In this document: piece after piece, positions 12,012 to 23,949 of the stretch
How the letters are laid out: each line of letters opens with the position of its first letter
Numbering within the stretch: position 1 is the first letter of the stretch
Assembly (NCBI GenBank): GCA_051530055.1
Contig: CM121343.1
Location: forward strand, 3,596,001-3,660,000
Source of the DNA: Neoechinorhynchus agilis
Taxonomy: Eukaryota > Acanthocephala
DNA length: 64,000 nucleotides
Direction: 5' to 3'
Translations under genes and position numbers: made by a program
Notes under the pieces: generated by a model
The model's database searches: none
Told to the model about the DNA's origin: nothing
What the model saw: the letters and a program-made list of their open reading frames with translations, nothing else

Positions 12012-13342
12012 ATGACTCAGGTTCCGGTGAGAAGTGCTTTTGGCATGACGGGGAGTATCTACGGGGTTGATAATCGACGTGAGGTTGTTCCGCCGGTATC
12101 TGTTTCGATTCCTCTTTCTGTTCGCTCTGATTCCGAACGTTCTTTGTTGGATTTGACATCCCAAGAGGAATTGACATCAAAGTCCGATGTCTTTGCTTAT
12201 TTACTTGAATTGTACCAGAATCGCTTATGGTACGAGTTGACCGTGGAAATTTTGTGTTTGGTCCGAACTCCCCCCGAAGAAGTTCCAAAAGAAGTCCTTT
12301 TGGACATTTACGAGCGTGTAGTGCGAGCCAATTTGGAGTGTCATATGGCACCGTTAATCCATGCCGAAATATCTTACTCACTGATGACTTATTTCGCCAC
12401 AGTTGACCAATGCAAGCAATTCGTGGAGCACGTCCGTTCAAGAGTGGAATCAGATCCTGCAGCCGTTGCATTAATGACCATAGGATTGGCGGCACTTGAG
12501 TTAGTGTCAAACAATATCGTGAAAACGGAGAGTATTTTGAAGAAAGTCCGGATCCAATACATTGAACCGTGCGTTTCACACAGTGCTTTTATTCACGGCA
12601 GATACTTTGAGGTTCTTTGTACTCTTTAGCCGACGATAAATGAACACCGACGTCTCGGCACTTCACGAGTCTGATGTTCATTTATCCATATCAAATCAAA
12701 GGTGATCATGTTAACTATTATCGAAGTGGTCTTAGCTATCTCGGTTGCGCTGCTTCGGGATTCGTTAGTCATTCCGATCGGGCCAAACGTGCCTTTAATG
12801 TGGTATTGGCAGCTCTTGTCAGCTCGGAACTTGTAGATGTTGGTGAAATTCGCAGCAATTTGTTGATTGTGAAAGCTCTTGCGGGTAGTAGGAATACATG
12901 GATTCTGGATTTGGTTAAAGCAGTTTCATCGGGTGATTTCACGACTTTTGAAAAATTGACTCCTTATTGGTCTCAACAACCCGACATCGCGAAAGCAGTT
13001 GATATCGTCCGGGAAAAGATATCACTGGTCGCTCTGTGTGAACTCGTTGGATATCATGGTGAGAGATCTTCTGATGGATCAAGAATAGTTGCATTCGATG
13101 ACATAAAAAAGGCTACCAGAACAAATGATGTGGAACAACTTCTTATAAAAGCGCTTTCAGGCGATTTGATTGCTGGACGAATGGATGAAGCAGATCGGTT
13201 TTTAATTGTAAAACACGTCAGACCAAGGACCGTGGTTCCAAAGCATCTACGTGTCATGACTAAGAAAGCTTCGTTCAAATGCAAAGGTGTCGATTTTATG
13301 AGAGATAATTTCAAAGAACATGCGAAAGATCTCAATAGATAG
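12012..13342 (+). CDS. PSMD13: 26S proteasome non-ATPase subunit 13 (PSMD13/Rpn9)
   Basis: Two exons, 12012-12627 and 12684-13342, together encode about 424 residues (human PSMD13 has 376). PSMD13/Rpn9 is a PCI-domain subunit of the lid of the 19S regulatory particle; its C-terminal winged-helix helps hold the lid to the rest of the proteasome. Diagnostic matches lie around YYRSGLSYLGC (human YYKDALRFLGC), KLTPYWSQQPDIAKA (human TLKTAWGQQPDLAAN) and VEQLLIKALSGDLIAGRMDE (human [20 protein letters not shown]), the last in the PCI winged helix. The start ATG at 12012 follows an in-frame stop and gives an N-terminus about 40 residues longer than in human. The intron is unusual: see the separate entry. 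Confidence 0.9.
12628..12683 (+). other. PSMD13 intron, 56 nt, hairpin, not GT-AG
   Basis: The exons join as CTT-TAT-CCA-TAT, giving LYPYQIKGDHVNYY, which aligns with human KYYQTIGNHASYY. The intron contains GATAAATGAACA (12635-12646) and its exact inverse TGTTCATTTATC (12675-12686, partly in the exon), and the stem extends to about 21 bp around an 8-nt loop. TTTA flanks both ends, so the boundary slides; one option is AG...TT at the coordinates given. A GT-AG alternative (12619 to about 12700) exists but would delete the conserved YPYQIKG segment. Confidence 0.7.
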
Positions 13343-13559
13343 GTCTTACGCGAGGATCATTAAAAAAATTTCATGTTTGAACTAAATTTTGGTTATCTTT
13401 GCTTCTTTTGCGAAATGTAATTTTTTCTGATAAAATACATGTCTTGGGAAATCAATATCTTTTCTTTGGTGCATATGTGGGTCTATTTGCCAATAACAAC
13501 AAGTCTCGAAAATTTAATGGATTTCATTTTATTACATTTTTTCGGTTATGCGTTGAACT
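13343..13559. other. PSMD13 3' flank
   Basis: AT-rich sequence after the PSMD13 stop codon. No gene or repeat recognised. Confidence 0.4.
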
Positions 13560-14135
13560 TAAACGCTGCCACCTACGTGTGGACACCGCCGTGTGGCGTG
13601 CGCGTTCATAATACGCTCGATATGTCGATAGTTCAACGCCACCGGTCACTGGGTTCCACGGGTGTGCGAGGCTGCTGGAAGGGTGGGGGTCAGGTTTGAG
13701 ATCACCCATCAGCCCCAAAAGTGGGTTGGCCCTACCCCTTCGAGTGCCGCTAAGCGCCTCCGATGTGTAAAGGCTCCAAAGGAATATGGCCGTGAGGCCA
13801 AAAAGAAGATGTCACAAACTAACAAGTGTATGAGGCCTTGATAATAAATAAAAATAAATGCGACCCATAGGGGGTCGAGTGGTGTGCGCGTTCATAATGT
13901 GCTCGATATGTCGATGGTTCAACGCCACCGGTCGCTGGGTTCCACGGGTGTGGAAGGGTGGGGTCAGGTTTGAGATCACCCATCAGCCCCAAAAGTGGGT
14001 TGGCCCTGTCCCTTCGAGTGCGGCTAAGCGCCTCCGATGTGTGCAAGTCAGCCGAAAAGGCTCTCAAAAAGGAATATAGTCGAAGGGCTCAAAAGAAGAT
14101 GTCGCAAGACCAATCAACTCAATCTGAAGAAAACA
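13560..14135 (+). repeat. SINE-like ~295-bp repeat, two tandem copies
   Basis: Two units in tandem, each starting near GTGTGCGCGTTCATAAT. Each carries GGTTCAACGCC, which fits the pol III B-box consensus GGTTCNANNCC, about 35 bases downstream of a weak A-box-like TGGTGTGCGCG. The first unit ends in a simple A-rich tail (GATAATAAATAAAAATAAAT). The same family forms a five-unit array at 38.6-40.1 kb and a partial copy at 41.0 kb. Open frames inside it on both strands are repeat shadows, not genes. Confidence 0.75.
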
Positions 14136-14747
14136 ACTCATAAAACTAACAGTATGCGTGTGTGATCAAAATAAACACCGTGGATTAAACGCTACCCAAG
14201 GAGCTTTAGACTTTGGTAAAGTACCAAACTAGAGACCAATTGGAACTTTCACTTAAGGAGTGCAACGCGTTATTGTGCTTAACCAACGGGACGATTTAAC
14301 TTTATCACTGACCTTTTGCGTGTGTTTTTCAGGATCCTGAAGAAGGAGTAATAATCCGAAATATCGGTCCAGAATGAAAACATTTGTTCTTAATCGCGTA
14401 CAGTGTTCAAATAAACTCTAACGGAACGCTTGTCTGTGAGTGACGGTTGTGTAGAGATCAAAAATGGATTTTATACGACGTGAAATAAATCCTTCGGGGT
14501 GATACAGTTTGAAAATGACTGATGAAACATTTTAATCTAATAAAATACGTTTTATCCAAAGGATTATGATCACCACAATTCAAACTTATTATCGGTGCTA
14601 TTCGAAGTTAAAGTGGTTTCTGCTAAAACCAGGATCCGACATCGTCCAGTGGAACTCGACTGCAATAAATTACTAACGAACGTTTAAGTTATTCTGAATC
14701 TTTCTATCCATTAGAGTAGTCATTCGGATCCAAGGCACTTTGGTTAC

Positions 14748-14974
14748 TTTCTTTTGGTAGTTTTGCCACTCCGGATTAGGTTCGCTAATCTGTAATTCCC
14801 CGATGTATCACCTTTCGGATAATTCCGACATTTCCCCAAGGTTTGCCAGTGTTTGCTACTAAAAGACGCACCTTACTTAATGTCGGAATTATCCAAGAGG
14901 TGAAATATGTCGGGGAAATATAGAATAGTGAATTTTTAAACCCGACGACACGGTGGCAAAACTACCAAAAGAAA
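14748..14974. repeat. MITE-like inverted-repeat element, family 1
   Basis: The ends are TTTCTTTTGGTAGTTTTGCC at the left and its inverse at the right (to 14974). Subterminal blocks (CGGATAATTCCGACAT and its inverse) also pair. A second member with the same ends lies at 52806-53114, and a single half-end is seen near 28211. Confidence 0.85.
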
Positions 14975-15871
14975 TTTTCTTTTTCCCCAAAGACGTTTAT
15001 CGGAATTATCCGGATTTTTTCATATTCATAATAATTGTCCCACATTCTTCACTAGTACCTAATTTCGATTTAGATAGCAAGCTTAATTCTTGGTAAAGGC
15101 ACACGATTGTGCCTCCGATCAAACACTAAACATTAAACTTTTCAAATTGCTAGAAAATATGTTTAAAATCAATACTCTATGGTTCCAAGTGCACGTTGTA
15201 TTTCATTCAAAAGAACCAATTTATACGAACACTTCTTCTCACTCACGATTTTCTCTCTTTCGAGAGGTCGCAGGTCCTAATATGACATCAATTTGGTGAT
15301 AATTTGTATGTTTGGTGTTTGGCTGATTTTTATAGCCGGATGCCCTTCCTGACGCCAACCCTCCTCCTTTTTAAGCCAGGATTGGAACCGTTCTTGAAGG
15401 AGTTCAATTTATACGAACACTGCGTAACCGTAAATTCAACTTTTCAAATCATCTTTACCGGTCATTTTAAATCATTGCTCGGCTCGATTTAAAAGTGCTG
15501 TTGGATGCAACGGTTTTTATGAATCATTGATTAGGATTATCATAATGATGCTTCTATTTGATTAGAAAATAAATTTGAAACAAACGCAGTCGTAAAGAAG
15601 TTGTTCATGGATATATTTTTCCAACGGACGAAATATTGAAGTAATACAATTAATCTTTATTTTCCCAATCACAAAATAGAAGTCACGTTTTTGAAGTTAA
15701 ATGAACCTTTAAAAGGGATCCTATTTTTGGCAATATCGATAAGAAAATGAAAGAGTGACTCTACAAAGTTTAATGCTAGAGTTTAGTCTACACTTAATTC
15801 TTCACCATTGGTTTACACAAAAGAGTCAAAAAATGGGTGAACTTATTGAACAGTGTTGCAACTATGAATCT
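14975..15871. other. No recognisable gene
   Basis: Intergenic DNA downstream of the flightless-1 stop codon. The frames at 15090-15492 show no motifs. Confidence 0.5.
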
Positions 15872-18800
15872 CTATGCTTTTTTATGCGTCCATCCATGAA
15901 AGCATCGCGTAAACTCCTCATCTTCTTTGCCCGTTGCACAAAATCTAATTCTCCTTTTTGGTCCAGAATTAGTGCGTGTTAAGTGACCGTAGTACGACTG
16001 CGCCGCCTTGAAAGCCTGTTTTAACTCTGCTTCTGATGCCTGCTGACCGACCCATATTACAATACTCGTCCCGGTATCGAGAATCATAACATCGTCTTGT
16101 TCTAAGTCATCCTGGCAAAAATCAGGCCATTTCTCGGATACCGCGAAATGACCTTTCTCGTTTGAGCATTTGAACAGTCTACTTTTATCTGTAAATCCAA
16201 CAGTCTTAAAATCAAATACCTAATCTTGAGCAAAAAAAGAAGAAGCGATAATCGTCTACACACCTTATCAACCAATATTTCCTTATTAGAACTATGGATT
16301 AAAGTCGATATCTCGGAGAGATCGGTCAGCTCGTGATATTTGTTTCCCTAAGATAAACATCGAAATCACTATTGGCGTTCTCAACAATGGTCATCTACAT
16401 TTGATAGAAACCGTGCAATGTTCCGGGCACAAAGAATGTCGTCTTCGTTGACTTTTTCACCAAACCACAAGTACGGCTCGTTTTTATCGCCAAATTTTAA
16501 TATATAACTAAACATTGCGTCAATACCGAATCAGTAAATAAACATCTTACCAGTAAGAGTTAAGAAGTGCTATTTTTACTTCATCTCGTGGCAGTTCAAT
16601 GCATCTTGTACAAATCGGCGAATAGGACCAACGAAGCTCGTAGATACTCTCTGAGTTGTCCTTGTTTTCGGTATCAAAAAAACTGCCACGCTTTATTATT
16701 ATCCGTTGACGGAAATGGGCGAGAAATTTAATATTCTCGCGTTGCTATACATGCCAAATGTTAAAGCATGAAATAATCAAATGAGTTTTGAACATCAAAA
16801 GGCTGCTCGCTACCATGAGAAAGTTCAACTAGCACTCAAAAGGCGTCCACTAACACTCTCGTTAACATTTTAAATTAGGTCGACGACTACCGCTAAAATG
16901 CACTACTTCTCGGATTTAATAACGATGGATATTATAGACCGATAATTGTAGTGATCGTAATTCATTAGAAAAGTCGAACATTTTATATATATTCTCAATG
17001 GCTAATTGTAACACATCCGAGCTTTATTGAAATCAACCTTGCGAATTTTCAAGGCCTCAGCCCTCCTTCTCAAGCATTGTAAGTTTTTAAATATGAAGAT
17101 TTCAATAAACCTCGGGTGTGTTACAATTCGCCATTGAGAATACACATCCACTCGAAGGAACAATTGGATAGAATTTTATATATTTTTGATAATAACATAG
17201 TTGTAGGTTGACAAATTGTCCTCGGGTTCAACTTTCTTAACCTATTATGCTCACTGTCGTTTTTAACACAACACGAATCACTCATTTTCACCAATTAATA
17301 CCAATATAAATGTCAACAAATCTGCAATGAAGATCATGAAAATACTGATTTTAAATTGGTTTACGAGGATAACGCGAGAATTTTAAATGCAATCGAATTT
17401 GGAATACACATTCTAGTTTTCGGGTGAGAAAACTTTGGCGTACCTGATCAAATTTTACGACTTTAAAACAAGTAGCAAGAGTTTCCTCAAATCGTTTCTT
17501 TAGTCTAAATGCGAAACAATGAAAATGCGAAACAATGAGCTATATTAAGAGAACTTACTGGAAATTAAAAAAGAACCATGCTGTATTACCAGCTTCTCGA
17601 CCTTGCCAGAAATACACTACTTGTTCAGTTTCCGATTTGGGCATCACATCATTAGACGCAACATTTGCTTCTTCCTTTGAACACGATCGTTCACAGAACT
17701 CGTTTTCTTCGTCCGAAAAGCCGCCTTGGTCTTCGCCTTCGTCAACTCGCTCGTTATTCGCCCGCTTCCAATAGCGAGCAATGTATATGTAACTATCTTT
17801 CATATAAAATACTCCTTTGCAATTGCAAAAGCTGAATATTTCAGGTTTGTATCGAAGTACTAACCGTAATCTTCCTGTGGAAGTTTCACGAATTTTCTAC
17901 CGTCATAGATGAACGCATCCATTGGATCATTGACGAGATCGTCGTTAAAATAAAATGTGAGCGACCGAGCTTCCTCCCATGACATCGGTTGTGCTGGGGG
18001 CATATCAAGAGCGGTTGCATTAGCGGGCATTTCCGAAGGCACTTTAATGCTTGGCTTTGTTGTAGCGGTCATGGATTTTGGCAACGGCCTACTTTTTGAA
18101 CCATACTCACTGGCCCAGTTGACGAAAAATCGTTTTAAAATTACTGGCTCGCACCTAATGGATAGCGAAGCAAAAATAAATGTAACAAGAGCTATGCGAT
18201 TGCAATTAGAAACGTTTGGTAACTACATTTCACCGATATTTTGTCAGTCCGATACAAGCGAATCTGAAGTCGGGGTTTCGTGTAGATCTTTCAACGGTCA
18301 TCGTGCCACAGTGATCATCGTACGAAATAGGAAGTGTTGAAAAGATAATTCATTGTTATTTGTCGATAGGAGAAAATAAATGAAATTAAGATTTTATTGG
18401 ATATTTCGATCCACTATCTCGGATCTGCTTCAGCGATTGTTAAATTAGTGAGAGATAATAAAGTTATGTAGCTTTTTCGCAAACGAACTTTCATTACGAT
18501 ATTATCTCTCACTACTTTAACAATCGCTGAAGCAGATCCGAGATAGTGGATCGAAATATCCAATAAAATCTTAATTTCATTTATTTTCTCCTATTGACAA
18601 ATAGAAATAAGAAGTTTGAAAATCTAGTAAGAAATCCAGGCCTAATGTAAAAGTCTAAATCTTTGGCGATCTATTTTCGATAATTAAAAATAATACCAAC
18701 CAATGATAGATATTTTTTTCCATACACGGCCGAATGGACACACAGTCCCTGTATGAATAAAAATATCTATCAAAAGACTACTGGCTGAGCCCCTCTAAGT

Positions 18801-21800
18801 AAAATTCCAACCAATGTTTATGCTATCCAAACTACGCCATTTAGCTCATTAGCTGCCACTGACCCTTGTTGCACATCGCAAATGCGATAGTATTTTGGTC
18901 TGGAAAATATGTTCATGATTTCCTTCGCAAGTTGAAGACTAACTACACGTGCAATCTTCGCTGATGCTTTACCGATCCTATTAAAGTGAAATTAATCGAT
19001 TCGTTTTTATCGAAGAAAAAACTAACCAGATATATAACTCACCAAAGCAATCGCACAAGTACACGTTCTCCGATCTTAATATCTCTGGACTTAAATAACG
19101 TGATTTCCGAACGGCTACCAGAAAACCGATAAAGGTTCATGTGTAAAGCAGAAAAAGCTAACGTTGAACAAGATGAACACCTCCGCGGCCAAACGTTAGT
19201 TTATAAATAATCGGAGGTGTTTTCCCAACGAAGTAATTATGTCCGTTGCTGCTTGATTTTTCTCTGATTTGTTTGCTACATACGATTGGAGACCCATTGC
19301 TTATTAATGACAAGAATTTTGAATTCTCCACTCCTTGATCAATTTGAATAATATTAGCCATGTGATTACGATCGAACGCATTTATGGTTTGGGCCATCAA
19401 TCTTTTTCCCAAAATTTACTACAAGTGCAAATATCACTTTAATGTGCTGCATACCTTGCCTTTGATCTCGTAACAGAATTACAGTGCTTTCCATTCCAAA
19501 GATAAATCTCATTATTTGTGTCAATTAAAGTAACGGATTTCGAGTTTAGACTATCCGGTGCCACTTGGGCGTATCTAACGTCGAGATGCTTTGTGCCAGA
19601 GATAACGAATGCACGAGCTGGCATTGGTTGTAGATGTGGTTGTTCATCGTAATTATGACTCGAACCCTGTTCTATATATTCTTTAAAGTTTACAACAATT
19701 GTAATACTTACATCAGCATAGACAACTCTAAATCCACTTTCAGCATGACTGCCCTCTACATAATTTATGCCATTATTGAATATCCTTTTAAAATCAGCAC
19801 TTTCTTGGTTTTGCTCCTGTCTATTTGTCCGACAAGTACATCCCAGTAAATGTCGAAGATTGACCGCATGCATCGCGGCGCATGCTCTCTTGTCGAGCTA
19901 CAAAATAACCTTTTTCATTACACTTTGAAATATGGAATTTCTCCTATGTACACATTTAAATTTGTTTCTTAAGTTGTTTAAAATTTTAAATAGTTGCATC
20001 CTATTTGCGATGTATTTTAAAATCAGGAATTTCTCCAACATTACAGACACATCGTTGTTCTGTACATTATTTGAAATTTAAAAAATGGTTCCATTGTAGA
20101 GCTATTGGATTTTTCATTCTGTTAAATTTCAATCACATTTATCCTATTTGCGACGTATTTTAAAATCAGGAATTTCTCCAACATTACAGACACATCGTTG
20201 TTCTGTACATTATTTGAAATTTAAAAAAATGGTTGCATTGTAGAGCTATTGGATTTTTCATTCTGTTAAATTTCAATCACATTTATCCTATTTGCGACGT
20301 ATTTTAAAATCAGGAATTTTTTCTACATTACAGACACATCGTTGTTCTGTATATTATTTGAAATTTAAAAAATGGTTGCATTGTAGAGAAGTGGCGATAA
20401 TGCTTCTCACCGCTTTATAAAACGAAACCATCCAATAATTCGTTTTGAATAAATTGCAGCGATTTGAAGAATTAGTATGCAGTCTTGTATAAAAATAATT
20501 TGTGAGAAAAGCTAAAAAGTCAATTTTAGAGTAAAATAGTCAAAGGATTTTAAATGAGCTGGGAACGCTTTTTTTCCACACGGGATAAGGTCGATCAAAT
20601 GGTATTGTTACCAAAGAGCAATCCGATACGTAATTCATCACTATTTAGGTTTACAAATTTGGATTATACATACAGATGCATTTTTGCCAATCCAAAAATG
20701 GATTTCATGGTTTAAACTATGTGAATCATTGTACCACGTCCTTAAAACAATGTAGCAGTCACCAGTATGAAATGTGCCATGAAAATCTAAATTGTCAAAA
20801 CGTAAAAGCTGGTAGTTTTCTCCACAGTATACCTTCTGACAGTTTGTTTGGAATTAAATTGTCTAATTCCCAACATGTGATTCCTGCATTTAAAAGTATA
20901 ATTAAAACTTTACCAGTTTGTCACACAAAAACACAAACCTGGGTTTTGGCCAATATTCGGGTCGAACGAAGCAGAAAAATTTAACGGAGATTTTGCCTCC
21001 TTCCTACATTTTTCATAATCTGATTGGACTGAAAGTTTCTAAAATACCCTAACGCAGTATCCTGATTTAACGGTTTTGTTTTTTGGTGTATGTTTGATGG
21101 CCGTCTTTTTGCATCAGAAGAGACCTATTCTTATACATTCTTGATAGCACTCTCTTGATATTTCATCTTCGAAACATACCAAATTGGACGGTCTGCGTCT
21201 TTTAAGAGCAAGATAATCATTTCGACCTGAACAATAAAAGGTCCAATTATAACCAATAGTCTCATCTTTTACCTGCAGCTGAAAATCTCTTAAAATCATG
21301 GTATCCCTTGAATTGCAAGTCCTGTCGGTCGTTTGATGTTTTTTTCAGAAATTTGATTCGCTTGTTTCCGTACACATCTAAGAGCTGATTGGTTTACTGA
21401 TATTTCATATTTTTCAAGCGACATGCATAACTTGAAATAACCTTGAGATTAATATTGTGGATGGATGATGGCAATGAAATTAATTGATTTGACGCTAATC
21501 GCAGAATTTCCAGCTTTTTGCACCTAGAATTATGATTTTCTTGTAAGTAATATTCTCAGGATAATTGAACTTGAAGAATCTCTCAAAGATATTAAAATAT
21601 GGTGAAAAGCACAATTGATACTATTTTACATTTATTATTGATTTGGCATTCTGAGCATCATCAGGTAGTTATAATAAATATCGAAATTAGATTTTTCATT
21701 CCTGGCTTCCGGTTGGCCCAAATAAATGCATCCCGGTCGCTGTATGGTTTCAGGATAATGATATTTTCTAAGGCTAATCTCAAATCGAAAATAGCTGATA

Positions 21801-23258
21801 GTTTGTAGAGCGAAGTAAAATCTCTTTTTGCGTGCTTTTTTAAAGTGAATTAATGATTATTTGACTACCTGCATATTTCTTCGGGAATTACTTCAATATT
21901 ATTGTTGCAAGCACTGAAAACGCGTAAATTAACGAGATTAGCGATTCCCACTGGTATGCCATCGAATGTTAATTGATTACTATCGATATATAATTGTTCC
22001 AATTGAACGAGCTGCAGTAGACTCGGCTATAAATGTAAAGGTCTAAATGAACAATTGAACATTCTACTTACAGGTAGATGGTTTAGTTTGTTTCTTGAAA
22101 CATTTAAGTTTTTAAGTTTAATGAGTGAACCTAAATGCGTACAGATATAAAATAGAAATTCTTTACCTTGAACACTGCAAATTTGAGTACCAATATTAGG
22201 ATCCAAGGAGCACAATCCACATTCGCTTAAATTAAGCGTAGTCAATTCCGTAAGCTGAAACACACATTGTGGAATTTGCTTAAGTCCATTCTTTGATAGG
22301 TTTAATGCTATTTTGTATAAACTTAAAGCTCTGAAATTCAGATGGTTCAATGTAAACCTCTCAGTCTATGAGACTCAAGCATGGTAGTAAAATTCGACTC
22401 ACTCCGTCCAGTGTCGGTTAAATTAAGATGCAATAAATTCTTTAAGGAACTTAACTGTCTAAATACCAACGTGGTTTTGTGCGAAATCGGAGTGAAAAAG
22501 TAAACCGTATTTGGCATTTATGAATCGGATTTTGACTTAAATCAAAATGGCGAAGTTTGCTTAGCCGTCGCACTTGCGGAGGGATGGAATCTTCGTGAGA
22601 TGCGTTAAAGATATTTCATGCAGTTTACGTGCTCACCAATTCTGTTGTGGCTGATATTGAGATGCAAGAGACAGTTAAGAGATAAGAAAAGTTCCGGTTG
22701 GATGGAACTGATGCTGCGATGAGAGTAATGCTCGTCCGTTTAAGAATATGACAAAAACCTGTTATGACTGAGATTAAGTACAGATAACGACGTGAGATTG
22801 AAAATAAATCCCGGGATATTATCCAGAAGATTATAACTGATGTCCTAAAAGAAGGTGCTATCAATACTTAAATAAGGCTTTAAATTTACAAGAACGGCTA
22901 AATTCGGAGTTTTCAGGTCACTTGAGAAGCTGTTTGTGTGTAGTTCGTTTGACCGCAAAACAAGTGTGCATAAGTAAGGCATATCGACCAGTCTATTCTT
23001 CATTGTTTTTAATTTGTTGTCAGCAAGTTGAATAGACTCGAGCATTTTTAACAGTCGAATATCAAAAGGAATGTCTCTTAATTCCATTCGATTGACTGTC
23101 AACCATTTGAGCGAATTAAATCGTAAACATTGTGTTGGGAAAATTCCCTTAATTTGAATCTTTTTGTACGATTTAGTTTTAAATCACTAATTCCATACTT
23201 TACAATGATTATCCGACAAATCTAATCCATGTACGAATTTCGCGATGTGCTGAATCAT
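15872..23258 (-). CDS. FLII: Flightless-1 homologue (LRR + gelsolin repeats)
   Basis: A multi-exon gene of the gelsolin superfamily: an N-terminal leucine-rich-repeat block followed by gelsolin repeats, an actin-binding and nuclear-receptor-coactivator scaffold. Start ATG at 23256-23258 gives MIQHIAKFVHGLDLSDNHCK, matching human FVRGVDLSGNDFK. GT-AG introns follow (for example 23148-23198). LRR exons lie at 23147-22850 (SLKWLTVNRMEL) and 22350-22080 (LTTLNLSECGL). The first gelsolin repeat is near 20.9-20.7 kb (DCYIVLRTWYNDSHSLNHEI), the next near 19.87 kb (HAVNLRHLLGC). Later ones are near 18.95-18.85, 18.08-17.56 (VVYFWQGREAGNTAWF) and 16.74-15.87 kb (WPDFCQDDLEQDDVMILDTG, ending FTRCFHGWTHKKA). 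Resolved introns here are all GT-AG, unlike those in neighbouring genes. Several introns host repeats. A few exons, in the LRR block and around 16.3 kb, were not resolved. Confidence 0.9.
16988..17144. repeat. Foldback element in a flightless-1 intron
   Basis: Arms 16988-17034 and 17098-17144 pair with few mismatches (ends TATTCTCAATGG and CCATTGAGAATA). The spacer carries CATTGTAAGTTTTTAAATATG, the same tip motif as the 10.6 kb foldback. It lies inside an intron of about 690 nt that otherwise has ordinary GT...AG ends. Confidence 0.8.
18357..18603. repeat. Near-perfect foldback, about 104-bp arms
   Basis: Arms 18357-18460 and 18500-18603 are inverted copies differing at only a few positions, with a 39-base spacer. 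Outer ends are TATTTGTC and GACAAATA. Such high arm identity suggests recent insertion or gene conversion. It lies within flightless-1, in an intron upstream of the exon ending at about 18.06 kb. Confidence 0.9.
18705..18771. repeat. Small inverted-repeat element
   Basis: GATAGATATTTTT...CCATAC at the left pairs with GTATG...AAAAATATCTATC at the right over about 20 bases. The core contains ACGGCCGAATGGACAC, which is also present in each unit of the 355-bp SINE tandem array at 41.9-42.7 kb, so the two share an ancestor. Confidence 0.7.
20000..20387. repeat. 143-bp tandem repeat, 2.7 copies
   Basis: Units start with CCTATTTGCGAYGTATTTTA at 20000, 20143 and 20287. They lie within the flightless-1 intron between the first gelsolin repeat exon (about 20.7 kb) and the next (about 19.87 kb). 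Confidence 0.9.
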
Positions 23259-23507
23259 AAAATTTGAGGTTTCTAAAAAGACAAAAGTAATTATTTCATT
23301 TGTGAAACTCGAAAACGGTCGTATAGTTTTTAAACCAAAATTGCAAACCATCTAAGCGATATTTGCTGTTACTGGAAGCGGGAAACGCCGAATAGGCTAT
23401 GACAAGAGATATGTGCACTAAGATTTACTGCCGTTATTTCCAGCGTTCCTCGGCACACCTTTGTCTTCATGGTAGAGCTACACATCCCTCCTATCAGCTA
23501 CAGACTC

Positions 23508-23548
23508 TCTGTGGTGGTGGTGGTGGCGGTGGTGGTGATGGTGGTAAC
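23508..23548. repeat. GGT/GGC trinucleotide microsatellite
   Basis: A run of GGT with single interruptions, about 250 bases upstream of the flightless-1 start codon, so in its probable promoter or 5' UTR region. It is strongly G-biased on one strand. Confidence 0.8.
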
Positions 23549-23949
23549 AATCAGTAGGTGTTGATTGTGACTTTGTAATGGGAGGACCGCGGTGAATGGC
23601 ACATTAGTGGTACAGTGGAAAATGTAACGGAGAAGGAGTCACCGAATCGCTGACTTGTCCATCTCAATCAAATGGTCGAAAATACAGCCCTTTTTTCATT
23701 ATTGGACAACAACCGAACGGAATTTCTATATACAACAATCTAATGCACGATGAATGGCGCTTTAATGTCAGGGGTCATGCGGCGCAATTGTTATTTGTGC
23801 TTACACCATTTTGACTATTTACTTTAATGAACAAAGATCCATCAGTAAAAATATGCGTCCAGAAATTGTGTAACATTCCTTCAGATTGTTGGCTTAAGAT
23901 CGATCCGGGCTGTTTGCACACCGTTGCACAAATGAAAGTGCGCCTAGAA

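Noticed and set aside
11998-12579. 193-codon minus-strand frame
   Set aside because: Shadow of PSMD13 exon 1.
17500-17560. Non-canonical intron in flightless-1
   Set aside because: GTAAGT...TTTAG joins in frame to give FNFQLKKRFEE, so the intron is canonical.
17957-18340. 127-codon plus-strand frame
   Set aside because: Antisense to flightless-1 exons, whose minus-strand reading has clear homology.
20676-20984. 102-codon plus-strand frame
   Set aside because: Antisense to the first gelsolin-repeat exon of flightless-1 (minus reading DCYIVLRTWYNDSHS).
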